Under the pieces are notes generated by a model that had not been told where the DNA came from, ran no database searches, and was given only the letters and a program-made list of their open reading frames with translations. A program made the translations under genes and the position numbers. A stretch of DNA of 44,578 nt. Source: JAXLVB01 sp044228045 (lineage in GTDB: Bacteria > Bacteroidota > Bacteroidia > Cytophagales > Spirosomataceae). Location of the stretch: positions 1-44,578 of the forward strand of contig JBGAVQ010000009.1 in the NCBI GenBank assembly GCA_044228045.1. The letters are read 5' to 3'. Each line of letters begins with the position of its first letter. Within the stretch, counting starts at the first letter, position 1. Shown here in pieces: positions 1 to 6,960 of this stretch.

Positions 1-519
1 CCAAAGCCAAAATCCGCTAAACGAAAGTAGGATTAAACCAAGCGACACTAAGGTAGTGTAAGTGAGTTTAATTTGCTCGTTGGAAGTGCCAAACACAAAA
101 TCCAGAATAGACGCATCATGAATTTTTTCGATGAAATCTGATTTTCGGGTATTTACAGCCAACACTTCACCTGTTTGGCAATCAATCTGTAACTCGGTAA
201 AATGTTCAGTGAATACGATTTTGGCAATCCCTTTTTGTGGACGAATATCAATTCGATCAATCTCATCTGACACTTTTAGCACACGGGTTGCATAGTTTTT
301 GGCAACCGACTGAATGCTATCAATCTTTATCCAGTCGGCACTTTCTTTACTTTTACCTTTCTCGGTTTTGGGGAGTAGGTTGATGTGTTTTTTCCAGCCT
401 AACAGTAAGCCTGTTCCGCCAATGAGCATCATAAATAGCAGCAGCGGAATAGCAATCCATTTATGAAGCTTACGATAAAAACGAGTTGAATTAGATAGTT
501 TTGAAACAGGCTTGGTCAT
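1..519 (-). CDS. PepSY-type membrane protein, C-terminus cut by window edge
   Basis: The reading frame starts at ATG 519 and stays open to base 1, giving 173 residues without a stop. The product begins with a basic stretch, then a membrane segment at about residues 22-42 (IAIPLLLFMMLIGGTGLLLG). An exposed domain follows that ends in the PepSY-like pattern 'TELQIDCQTGEVLAV', and a second hydrophobic segment is interrupted at the edge. This layout is that of PepSY-associated TM proteins, which Bacteroidota often place beside metal or haem genes. It lies 55 bases after the truncated haemoglobin gene on the same strand, so it is probably the last or near-last gene of the nos operon. The specific function is unknown. 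Confidence 0.7.
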   Translation of the reverse strand, partial: MTKPVSKLSNSTRFYRKLHKWIAIPLLLFMMLIGGTGLLLGWKKHINLLPKTEKGKSKESADWIKIDSIQSVAKNYATRVLKVSDEIDRIDIRPQKGIAKIVFTEHFTELQIDCQTGEVLAVNTRKSDFIEKIHDASILDFVFGTSNEQIKLTYTTLVSLGLILLSFSGFWLW

Positions 520-574
520 TTCTTTTTGGCTTAAAAATGGCTGAAAGATAATGACTTTTATTGAAATGCGGATT

Positions 575-964
575 TTAACTACCTGCCATTTGCTGCACCA
601 TCCGCATTTTTGACTCCATAATACCTGCTATCGAAAATGCCCTCATTTTCATATTCTCGGCCTGTTGGCCTTCAAACAATTCATCTACGGTTTCAAAAAA
701 CAAGGATTTCCAGTGTTCAAAGTGCTGATTTTGAAGCGGAAATTTATCATTCAATTGAAAATGAGGTAACATCGGATGCCCGTAGTAACTGCCCGTTCCC
801 CACAGTACGTGTTCCCAAAAATCGTACATTTTAGGCAGGTGTTTTTCCCAATTAACTTGGGCAATTTGATTGAAAATGTACCCGAGTTGTTCGTCATTTC
901 TTACTTTTTCATAGAAAGTATTGACCACTTGTTCAATATCGGTACGTTGGCTTATATCGGGCAT
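575..964 (-). CDS. group III truncated haemoglobin
   Basis: The product has 129 residues, the normal size for a 2-on-2 globin. It shows the group III pattern: TFYEKV with the likely B10 tyrosine at Y18, IFNQIAQVNWEKHLPKMYDFWEHVL, a G-S-Y-Y-G-H-P-M loop, and QHFEHWKSLFFETV, in which H81 is the expected proximal haem ligand. Group III truncated globins bind O2 and NO; the Campylobacter Ctb protein is the model. Its position 32 bases downstream of the cupin gene, at the tail of a nitrous oxide reductase operon, suggests a role in NO or O2 handling during denitrification. The family is clear from the sequence; the physiological role is inferred from context. Confidence 0.85.
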   Translation of the reverse strand: MPDISQRTDIEQVVNTFYEKVRNDEQLGYIFNQIAQVNWEKHLPKMYDFWEHVLWGTGSYYGHPMLPHFQLNDKFPLQNQHFEHWKSLFFETVDELFEGQQAENMKMRAFSIAGIMESKMRMVQQMAGS

Positions 965-996
965 TTTGATTGGTAGTATGATTTTCTGACGGCTAA

Positions 997-1287
997 CTAT
1001 CTAATTAACAGCATTTTGAAATTTGTAAGTGCATTGATGGAATGTTCTTGATTTGCCCCAAAGGACAGACCATCACCCGGTGAGAGATAAATAGCCTTTC
1101 CTTCGAGGTTAAAATTGGCATTACCCTCCAACACATACACAAAGGCATCGGTAGGGGAGGTGTGCGTATCAAGTCGGTGTCCTTTTTCTAAACAAATAAA
1201 CACAACTCGAAAGTGCGAATTTTCTTCTATTTTTTTTGATTTGACCCCAACGAATGGAAGCAAATCTGGAATGTGTTCGGTCTTCAT
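997..1287 (-). CDS. small cupin-fold protein
   Basis: The product is a single-domain cupin of 96 residues. The first cupin motif is degenerate (LEKGHRLDTHTSPTDAFVYVLEGNANFNL), keeping two histidines and the VLEG turn. The second reads YLSPGDGLSFGANQEHSINALTN, with PGD and a metal-ligand-type histidine. Such proteins bind a metal or small ligand, and no substrate can be named. The gene starts 14 bases after the fasciclin gene and ends 32 bases before the globin, so it is co-transcribed with the nos tail. Stand-alone cupins occur next to nitrogen-oxide respiration genes in several phyla, but no defined role follows from this sequence. Confidence 0.7.
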   Translation of the reverse strand: MKTEHIPDLLPFVGVKSKKIEENSHFRVVFICLEKGHRLDTHTSPTDAFVYVLEGNANFNLEGKAIYLSPGDGLSFGANQEHSINALTNFKMLLIR

Positions 1288-1301
1288 GGCATTTGTTGTT
1301 G

Positions 1302-1865
1302 CTATTTTTGAGGAGGTAATACAACGGTATCCACAATATGAACCATGCCATTGGATGCCTTCACACTTGCTACTATTTTGGCATTATCAACATAGGTATC
1401 ATTGCCCTTTTTGTGGAATGTTACGTTAGTTCCGTCCACCATGCCAAAGGTTTGGCCATCGTTAAAGAAGTTTACGTCCAACGCCGAAGTCATTACATGA
1501 TGTTGGAGAATGTCTTGCAGTTTTGATTTGTTTTCTGGCTTTAAAAGGTCTTCTACTGTGCCAGCAGGGAGTTTTGCAAAGGCGGCATTGGTAGGCGCAA
1601 ATACGGTGAAAGGCCCTGCATTGGCAAGGGCGTTTACCAAGTCGGCTGCTTGCAGTGCTGTCACAAGTGTGGTATGGTCTGGTGAGCCAACGGCTACTTT
1701 TACCACATCTTTCTGCGAAACATCATCTTGCACCGCCGACTGGCCTGCCAATGCAGGGGTGCTTGCCTCCGTAGCAGTGGTAGATTGGGTAGTAGTGCCG
1801 CTGTTGCAAGCACACAAACTGCAAACAATTAACGAGTAAGTCAGAATAGAAATAGGATTTTTCAT
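1302..1865 (-). CDS. fasciclin (FAS1) domain lipoprotein
   Basis: The product has 187 residues with a lipoprotein signal peptide (LIVCSLCAC, lipid cysteine near residue 20). A low-complexity Thr/Ala linker follows, then one FAS1 domain from about residue 55. FAS1 signatures are visible: the H1 motif 'GPFTVFAPTNAAFAKLP', 'LQDILQHHVM' and the H2-like 'NGMVHIVDTVVLPP'. FAS1 lipoproteins are surface or periplasmic adhesion-type modules; secreted single-domain FAS1 proteins are common in Bacteroidota. It lies 35 bases downstream of nosY on the same strand, so it appears to belong to the nos transcript. Its role in N2O reduction, if any, is unknown. Confidence 0.85.
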   Translation of the reverse strand: MKNPISILTYSLIVCSLCACNSGTTTQSTTATEASTPALAGQSAVQDDVSQKDVVKVAVGSPDHTTLVTALQAADLVNALANAGPFTVFAPTNAAFAKLPAGTVEDLLKPENKSKLQDILQHHVMTSALDVNFFNDGQTFGMVDGTNVTFHKKGNDTYVDNAKIVASVKASNGMVHIVDTVVLPPQK

Positions 1866-1900
1866 TGTTGTGAGGGTTTTGTTGTTATTCGATTAAAGTA

Positions 1901-2668
1901 TTACAAGTCTTTTTTAGTGAAAATCCGTAAGGCAATCCACATAGGCACAACAGCCCAGAGTAACATCACAAACAAGGAGACAACAAGCCCAAATTGGCTG
2001 TTAAACACCTGCTTAAAGATTGCCCCAGTATAGCCCATGAGTGCTGAAATGTCCATTTTAAGCAGTATCATTACCCGCCCCAAGTCAACGGGATTGAGTG
2101 CTGTGAAAACAAGCATGGTTTTTTCGAGTGGATAATCATTAAAGGCAAAAAGTACGGTCAAAACCAGCCCATCGTAAATGAGCGAGAAGTAAAACCAAAG
2201 CATGAGTGCTGCGCCAATGCCCTTGGCTTTGTCACGAGTGAGAACCGATGCCAAAAATGCCAATGACACAAAAATAAGAGTCAGAAGAAGACCTACCAGT
2301 ATGAGCATGAGGGCTTTGTCGGAGCCATTAAAAATCAACACGGGGATACCTACACCTGCCAAAAAAGCATAAGCCAACGACGAAGCTACGCCGGCATATT
2401 CGCTCAAAAAGATACGCCGACGACTCAATGGTTGCGACAAAAGCAGCTCAATAAACTCGTAAGAATTGTAAAAATGAATGGTTGAAAAGATAATGCTCAC
2501 CAAAGGCACTACAATCAACATGATGTTGAGCAAGCTCAAAATACCCTTGTTGGGGTCTGGTTCCAGATTCAGAAAACTCAACGATATCAGCAACAAAAAT
2601 GCCGTGTAAGCAATCACAATTTTATTGCGAATGATGTCGTAGATAACGTATTTGATGACCTTGTTCAT
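1901..2668 (-). CDS. nosY: NosY, ABC-2 type permease for NosZ maturation
   Basis: The product has 255 residues and about six hydrophobic segments. A cytoplasmic loop 'IELLLSQPLSRRRIFLSEYAG' is typical of ABC-2 permeases of the NosY/CcmB-like class. NosY pairs with the ATPase NosF and the periplasmic protein NosD to support assembly of the CuZ centre of nitrous oxide reductase. The gene begins 4 bases after the preceding membrane-protein gene and is in the same operon as nosD and nosF. The order D-F-(membrane protein)-Y is seen in clade II nos clusters of Bacteroidota. Confidence 0.85.
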   Translation of the reverse strand: MNKVIKYVIYDIIRNKIVIAYTAFLLLISLSFLNLEPDPNKGILSLLNIMLIVVPLVSIIFSTIHFYNSYEFIELLLSQPLSRRRIFLSEYAGVASSLAYAFLAGVGIPVLIFNGSDKALMLILVGLLLTLIFVSLAFLASVLTRDKAKGIGAALMLWFYFSLIYDGLVLTVLFAFNDYPLEKTMLVFTALNPVDLGRVMILLKMDISALMGYTGAIFKQVFNSQFGLVVSLFVMLLWAVVPMWIALRIFTKKDL

Positions 2669-2672
2669 GAGG

Positions 2673-3755
2673 TTAGGTTTGAGGTACTGGGATAAGCGTA
2701 TTTAATCGTTTTTTTCTGTTCATTTTCACAAATAACATGGCTGTGGTGAGTAGGTAAGATATAAATGCTATGCCATTGAGCAAGCAACCCCACTGACGCA
2801 ATAGTACATTTTCGTTAATATCGCCGCCAATCCGTAAGGCAAGCGACAGGTGTAGTAGCCCAACCCATGTGTATTGATAGCGGTGGTAAGGGCGTAAACT
2901 GGAACCAATCACTCCGGGCAGAATGATAGGAGCATGCGCCATAATCATACTGAGTACAAAACCAATAAAAAAGCTATGCAATACGGCATCGTACATGAGG
3001 GCGTTATAAGTGCCAAACAAGGATAAAAAAGCGGTGATAATCAGCCAATTGTAAGCAAGTAGTAGGTTTACGCCTAAGAATCGGTGCAAACCGCCATGTT
3101 TGATGTTAACAAAGGCTATGTCAAAACGCATGAGCCACCAAGCAATACCAATCAAGCTGAGGGCTTCAAGGGCTTGAAAACCCCGATGATAGAGAAACAT
3201 GCCACCCAAAAAACTGACTAACAAACCTATTAAAAGGAATTTCTGCGCCGATGAAACCGGCATAAAACGGGTGAGGTCGAGTCGCTCGCCAATGATTGTG
3301 AACAGAAAGAACGCCATCCACCCAGCAAATGCCATTGGGTAAGAGTACGTCAAGAACAATACAATGCTTGCAATCAACTGAAATAGAGCTCCTACGAGCA
3401 TTAAGGCTTGCCCCATAGATGGGAATTTTTTAGACAGCAAACCCATTACCATCAAATAACCTACACTACCAGCAATGAGTAGCGCATAACCTGCCTGCAC
3501 GTATCCGAGTAATTGCAGCGGTACGCTTGCTACAAAGCCAAGCGGAGCCAACCAAGTCCAAAAGCTTTTAAAAAAAACGACTCTTTCAATACAAATAAGT
3601 GTGCCCAAGAAACCGCCTACCATCAATACACCATGTTGAGCAACGGCATTAGGCATAGCTCCAAACTGCCAACCCATGCGAAGCCAACCTGCCCATACAC
3701 CTGTGAGTAGGGCGAGCATAGCAAATGGTAAAACAAATAAAGCGATGCGTTTCAT
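2673..3755 (-). CDS. multi-pass membrane protein of the nos cluster, NnrS-like in outline
   Basis: The product has 360 residues with roughly ten to twelve hydrophobic segments covering nearly the whole chain. It contains 'AQHGVLMVGGFLGTLICIERVV' near residue 40 and, in the C-terminal third, 'LHSFFIGFVLSMIMAHAPIILPGV', with several histidines inside or next to membrane segments. Membrane histidines and the overall size recall NnrS, a haem- and copper-containing protein of NO-metabolising bacteria, but the match is by layout and I cannot confirm family membership. It sits between nosF (5-base gap) and nosY (4-base gap), so it is clearly part of the nos machinery. Roles in electron transfer to NosZ or in copper handling are possible. 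Confidence 0.6.
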   Translation of the reverse strand: MKRIALFVLPFAMLALLTGVWAGWLRMGWQFGAMPNAVAQHGVLMVGGFLGTLICIERVVFFKSFWTWLAPLGFVASVPLQLLGYVQAGYALLIAGSVGYLMVMGLLSKKFPSMGQALMLVGALFQLIASIVLFLTYSYPMAFAGWMAFFLFTIIGERLDLTRFMPVSSAQKFLLIGLLVSFLGGMFLYHRGFQALEALSLIGIAWWLMRFDIAFVNIKHGGLHRFLGVNLLLAYNWLIITAFLSLFGTYNALMYDAVLHSFFIGFVLSMIMAHAPIILPGVIGSSLRPYHRYQYTWVGLLHLSLALRIGGDINENVLLRQWGCLLNGIAFISYLLTTAMLFVKMNRKKRLNTLIPVPQT

Positions 3756-3760
3756 TCTTG

Positions 3761-4525
3761 TTAAAGTGATAAAAATGACTGAAAATGCAAACGATGATGG
3801 TTTGGATTAGATGCTCCTCCTCCTTGCATGAGGCGTGCGATAATTTTGCCTAATTTTTGTTCATTTGATTCTACTTTGAGTACGTCAAGTGATTTAAAGA
3901 ACTGTACTTTTCCTTCGTAGAGATACAGTACATCGGTGGCGAGTTCGTCTAAGTCGGTCATAATGTGTGAGGTAATCAAAATGAGCTTGCCTTTGAGGCT
4001 TTCTCGCTGAATCTTCTCTTTTAATATTTCGCTCGATAGCGGATCTAAGCCAGCAGTAGGTTCGTCTAAGATTAAAATGGGAGGATTAAACAAAAAAGCC
4101 AGTGCCGCCGATACCTTTTGCTTCGTGCCGCCAGAAAGTGTACTCATGGTTTTGTCTATTATTTTTCTCAGCCCAAATTCTTCAATCAACTCCTCATCGA
4201 GGCTTCTGGAATGCAATTCTTTACGAATATCCATCATCATTTCAAACAACTGCCTGATTTTCATATTGTCGGGGTAACGGCCAATTTGGGGCATATAGCC
4301 CAAGTGTTGGCGATAGTTGCATGAGTCCGTGATGAGTTGATTGTTTACCCAAATTTTTCCAGTATCGGGTACAACCATGCCAAGCAACGACTTGATAAGA
4401 GTAGTTTTGCCAGAGCCATTTGGCCCAATAATGGCAAGCACCTGATTGCCTTCAAAGTGCAAGTTGATGTCTTGGAGAACGGATAATTTTCCGAAACTTT
4501 TATTGAGTTTTTCAATCTTAATCAT
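3761..4525 (-). CDS. nosF: NosF, ABC transporter ATPase
   Basis: The product has 254 residues with a complete ABC ATPase core: Walker A 'GPNGSGKTT' near residue 34, signature 'LSGGTKQK' near residue 134, Walker B 'PILILDEPTAGLD', and a switch histidine in 'LITSHIMTDL'. It is the cytoplasmic energy unit that works with NosY and NosD in maturation of the nitrous oxide reductase copper centre. The gene overlaps the end of nosD by 8 bases, which supports translational coupling. The first ATG fits the start of the ABC domain ('MIKIEKLNKSFG'). Confidence 0.92.
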   Translation of the reverse strand: MIKIEKLNKSFGKLSVLQDINLHFEGNQVLAIIGPNGSGKTTLIKSLLGMVVPDTGKIWVNNQLITDSCNYRQHLGYMPQIGRYPDNMKIRQLFEMMMDIRKELHSRSLDEELIEEFGLRKIIDKTMSTLSGGTKQKVSAALAFLFNPPILILDEPTAGLDPLSSEILKEKIQRESLKGKLILITSHIMTDLDELATDVLYLYEGKVQFFKSLDVLKVESNEQKLGKIIARLMQGGGASNPNHHRLHFQSFLSL

Positions 4526-5783
4526 GGCGAACAGGTTTGAGTTGCGGCGTATTATCTTTTAGTTTTTCGGGCGTTAGGCTTGGGATAATTCGCTCCATCT
4601 TGTCTAATAAAGTAACGGCAAAACTCCTCAACAATATCACCGCTTGGGGTATTTGCTCAATCACCATGGAATATAGGCTTACAGGGCGATAAGGAATGTC
4701 GCCAGTGCCGTCGTGATTTAGGTCGTAGCCTTCGTATTTGTCCCAATAATTGTCATCAAAATCATTAAGAACTAAGTCGCCGTTGGTGCCAATGTCAAAG
4801 GTGTTTCCCGTAAAATTGCACTGCGTAATGTGGTTGTCGTCGCAGCTTGCTTGTATGCGAATGGCATAGCCATTTTCGGCAAAATCGTTGTGTTTAAATA
4901 CCGAACGGCTCGTTCCTTCCATATAAATGCCGATGGTGTTTTTGCGGAAAGTATTTTGCTCAATGTGGCTATCACGAATGTCTTTTAGCAGTAATCCATA
5001 CGCCGAATCGCCCCAGTTTTCGTCAAAATGGTTACCGTACATCTGCACATTTTTGGTGTACATTACGGCCACGCCAGCACCATTGTTGCGAAAAGTATTG
5101 TGCTCGTAACGATCATTATGTGAAAACATAAAATGCAAACCATACCGAAGGTTTTTCTCACTCAAATTGTTTTTAATCAGTGAGTTAGTTACAAATTCAA
5201 AATATATGCCATCTCTATGTTTACGGATTTCGTTGTTGATAATGGTGGCTCGCTCACATTTCCAAAGATGAATGCCATTGCCAATGTTATACTGAGCCCT
5301 GTCGCCAGCAATGAGCTTGTTGTGCTCAATCAGGCAGTCGGTTGAATTGGTGAGATAAATACCAAAAAAAGTATTTTCCATTATGTTGTCAATGATTTTG
5401 CAACGACTCACCCCGTACAGTCTGATGCCAGCAATATCCTGAATACTTCCATAGCCTGAGTTAATGAGCCTCAGCCCTCTAATGGTTACGTCAGATGCTT
5501 TTACGGCGATTATTTCTGTTTTCAATTGACCATCCAGCACAGGATAATTTACACCCAAAATCACTATCGGTTTGGTAATTTCGAGCGTACCTTCACGGTA
5601 CGTCCCCGCCATCACTTTTAGGGTGTCGTGTGCTTGGGCAACTGCAAGGGCTTTCTGCAATGAGCGAAATTCTGCCTGCACACCTACCGTAAGTAGGCGA
5701 GCATGAGCCATACCGATGCAAAGCAGTGAAGCCAAAATATAGCTAAATACCTTATTACCAGTATTGTTAGTGAGCATGCTCAT
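4518..5783 (-). CDS. nosD: NosD, periplasmic copper-centre maturation protein
   Basis: This is a right-handed beta-helix protein of about 420 residues with many Asn-rich turns ('IIDNIMENTFFGIYLTNS', 'IINNEIRKHRDGIYFE', 'YEHNTFRNNGAGVAV') and a CASH-type repeat structure, as in NosD. A Sec signal peptide follows the start ('FSYILASLLCIGMAHA'). An open frame extends upstream to 5882, but that part overlaps nosL coding sequence. I chose ATG 5783; ATG 5777 is equally possible, and both overlap the 3' end of nosL by 11-17 bases. NosD acts with NosF and NosY in CuZ assembly. Confidence 0.9.
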   Translation of the reverse strand: MSMLTNNTGNKVFSYILASLLCIGMAHARLLTVGVQAEFRSLQKALAVAQAHDTLKVMAGTYREGTLEITKPIVILGVNYPVLDGQLKTEIIAVKASDVTIRGLRLINSGYGSIQDIAGIRLYGVSRCKIIDNIMENTFFGIYLTNSTDCLIEHNKLIAGDRAQYNIGNGIHLWKCERATIINNEIRKHRDGIYFEFVTNSLIKNNLSEKNLRYGLHFMFSHNDRYEHNTFRNNGAGVAVMYTKNVQMYGNHFDENWGDSAYGLLLKDIRDSHIEQNTFRKNTIGIYMEGTSRSVFKHNDFAENGYAIRIQASCDDNHITQCNFTGNTFDIGTNGDLVLNDFDDNYWDKYEGYDLNHDGTGDIPYRPVSLYSMVIEQIPQAVILLRSFAVTLLDKMERIIPSLTPEKLKDNTPQLKPVRHD

Positions 5784-6822
5784 GTTCGCTTTGATTGAGG
5801 TTGCCAGTGGTAAGATTTTGCCACGTTTGACAGATGCCCCCGTAATCGGCCTGAGCTTTGAGACAATCCTCTTTTTTCTCAAATGCCAGTATGCCGCTTG
5901 CCATGGGGGTACGCACTTTGTCTGTTTTCAGGAAAAAGGCTTGCTCTGCTGTAACGAACTTGCCTGATTGAGCGTAATCAATAACATAAATCGCCGCCAT
6001 ATCTTGGACTTTGAGGTCGCCTTTTTTTATGAAATTGAGGGTGCAATTGAGGTCATCAAACTTGAAAACTTTTCCCTTTTTGGAGATGATTTCGGCTCCA
6101 AACTTGTTGTCCACCAGTGTCATTTTGCAGAAATGACAGGCATCTTTTCCATAGCTTATTGGCTCAGGACCGCTTGATGAAGTACAAGCTATGGACGATA
6201 ATAAAAGCAAAGCTGCAACAAATTGATTGCCAATAGTTTGCTTGTTGTTTTTTTGACGTTTGTATAACTCAAAAGCCAATAAAAGAACACCAACAACCCC
6301 AGCTATCACAATTAACCAACCGCCTGAATCGGGGATAGATAGAGCCGTGAAGTTGAGCAGATTTTTGTAGCCAATTAAGGGCGGTTGATAAGCCATTCCC
6401 TGCACTTGAATTGGGGCGGTTGGATCGAGGTTGTGGCCATAGTCATAGCCCCATTTATAGAAGTCAGCCATAGCAATAATGCCGCCCAACACAAGGGTAA
6501 TTGCATAGATTTTGAGCCATCGGAGCGAACCCATAAAAGCAACAAACAAGCCCCAAACGATAAAGCCAGCAATGATGAATTTGAGATAGCTGAATTCAGG
6601 GAACATCTCAACCTTGATGTGCTTCATGCCGATGTAATGATTCAACCCATTGATTATCTCAACGTCTCCACCGAGGTTGTTGTACCAAATGGTCATGGCC
6701 AAGCCTTCGGGATATTGAGGTGCCCATAGCTCAATACGCCACAGCGGAAGAAAGTAGCAAAGCACCACGGGCAAAACCGATACGGCTAAGGCTATTCGAC
6801 TGAATGTTGATATGCTTTTCAT
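5767..6822 (-). CDS. nosL: NosL copper chaperone fused to an N-terminal membrane domain
   Basis: The product has 351 residues, about twice the length of a usual NosL. Residues 1-190 form a membrane domain with segments near 8-28, 80-100, 103-122 and 168-185. Residues 195-213 then read like a lipoprotein signal peptide ('FVAALLLLSSIAC', Cys213). The NosL domain follows, with the copper-binding motif C229-H-F-C232-K-M234, 'DNKFGAEIISKKG' and 'FDDLNC'. The C-terminus is His-rich (SEHEHAH). NosL delivers copper to apo-NosZ in the periplasm. The arrangement looks like a fusion of a nos-cluster membrane protein with a lipoprotein NosL, with the old signal peptide kept inside. A single continuous frame without a stop supports this. 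Confidence 0.88.
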   Translation of the reverse strand: MKSISTFSRIALAVSVLPVVLCYFLPLWRIELWAPQYPEGLAMTIWYNNLGGDVEIINGLNHYIGMKHIKVEMFPEFSYLKFIIAGFIVWGLFVAFMGSLRWLKIYAITLVLGGIIAMADFYKWGYDYGHNLDPTAPIQVQGMAYQPPLIGYKNLLNFTALSIPDSGGWLIVIAGVVGVLLLAFELYKRQKNNKQTIGNQFVAALLLLSSIACTSSSGPEPISYGKDACHFCKMTLVDNKFGAEIISKKGKVFKFDDLNCTLNFIKKGDLKVQDMAAIYVIDYAQSGKFVTAEQAFFLKTDKVRTPMASGILAFEKKEDCLKAQADYGGICQTWQNLTTGNLNQSEHEHAH

Positions 6823-6860
6823 TAGTATGTTGATTATTAACTAATTAAATGATTTGTAAA

Positions 6861-6887
6861 CCTACTGGACTCAGAGAATCCAGTAGG
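6861..6887. terminator. hairpin between nosZ and nosL (weak terminator or processing site)
   Basis: CCTACTGGA and TCCAGTAGG form a perfect 9-bp stem around a 9-base loop. On the minus (transcribed) strand the stem is followed by TTTACAAATC, a poor U-tract. It lies in the 138-base gap between nosZ and nosL, the largest gap in the operon. It may therefore reduce read-through or protect nosZ mRNA, which would give NosZ in excess of its maturation proteins. No function is proven. Confidence 0.5.
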
Positions 6888-6960
6888 TGTTGTATAACCT
6901 TAGCAACCATTCAAAAGATTGAGAGAAGTGGTCATCAAGTAGTGCTACTTGAAAGACTCG

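Noticed and set aside
5784..5882. Longer NosD start at 5882
   Set aside because: It lies wholly within nosL coding sequence and would place a basic non-signal stretch before the Sec signal peptide.
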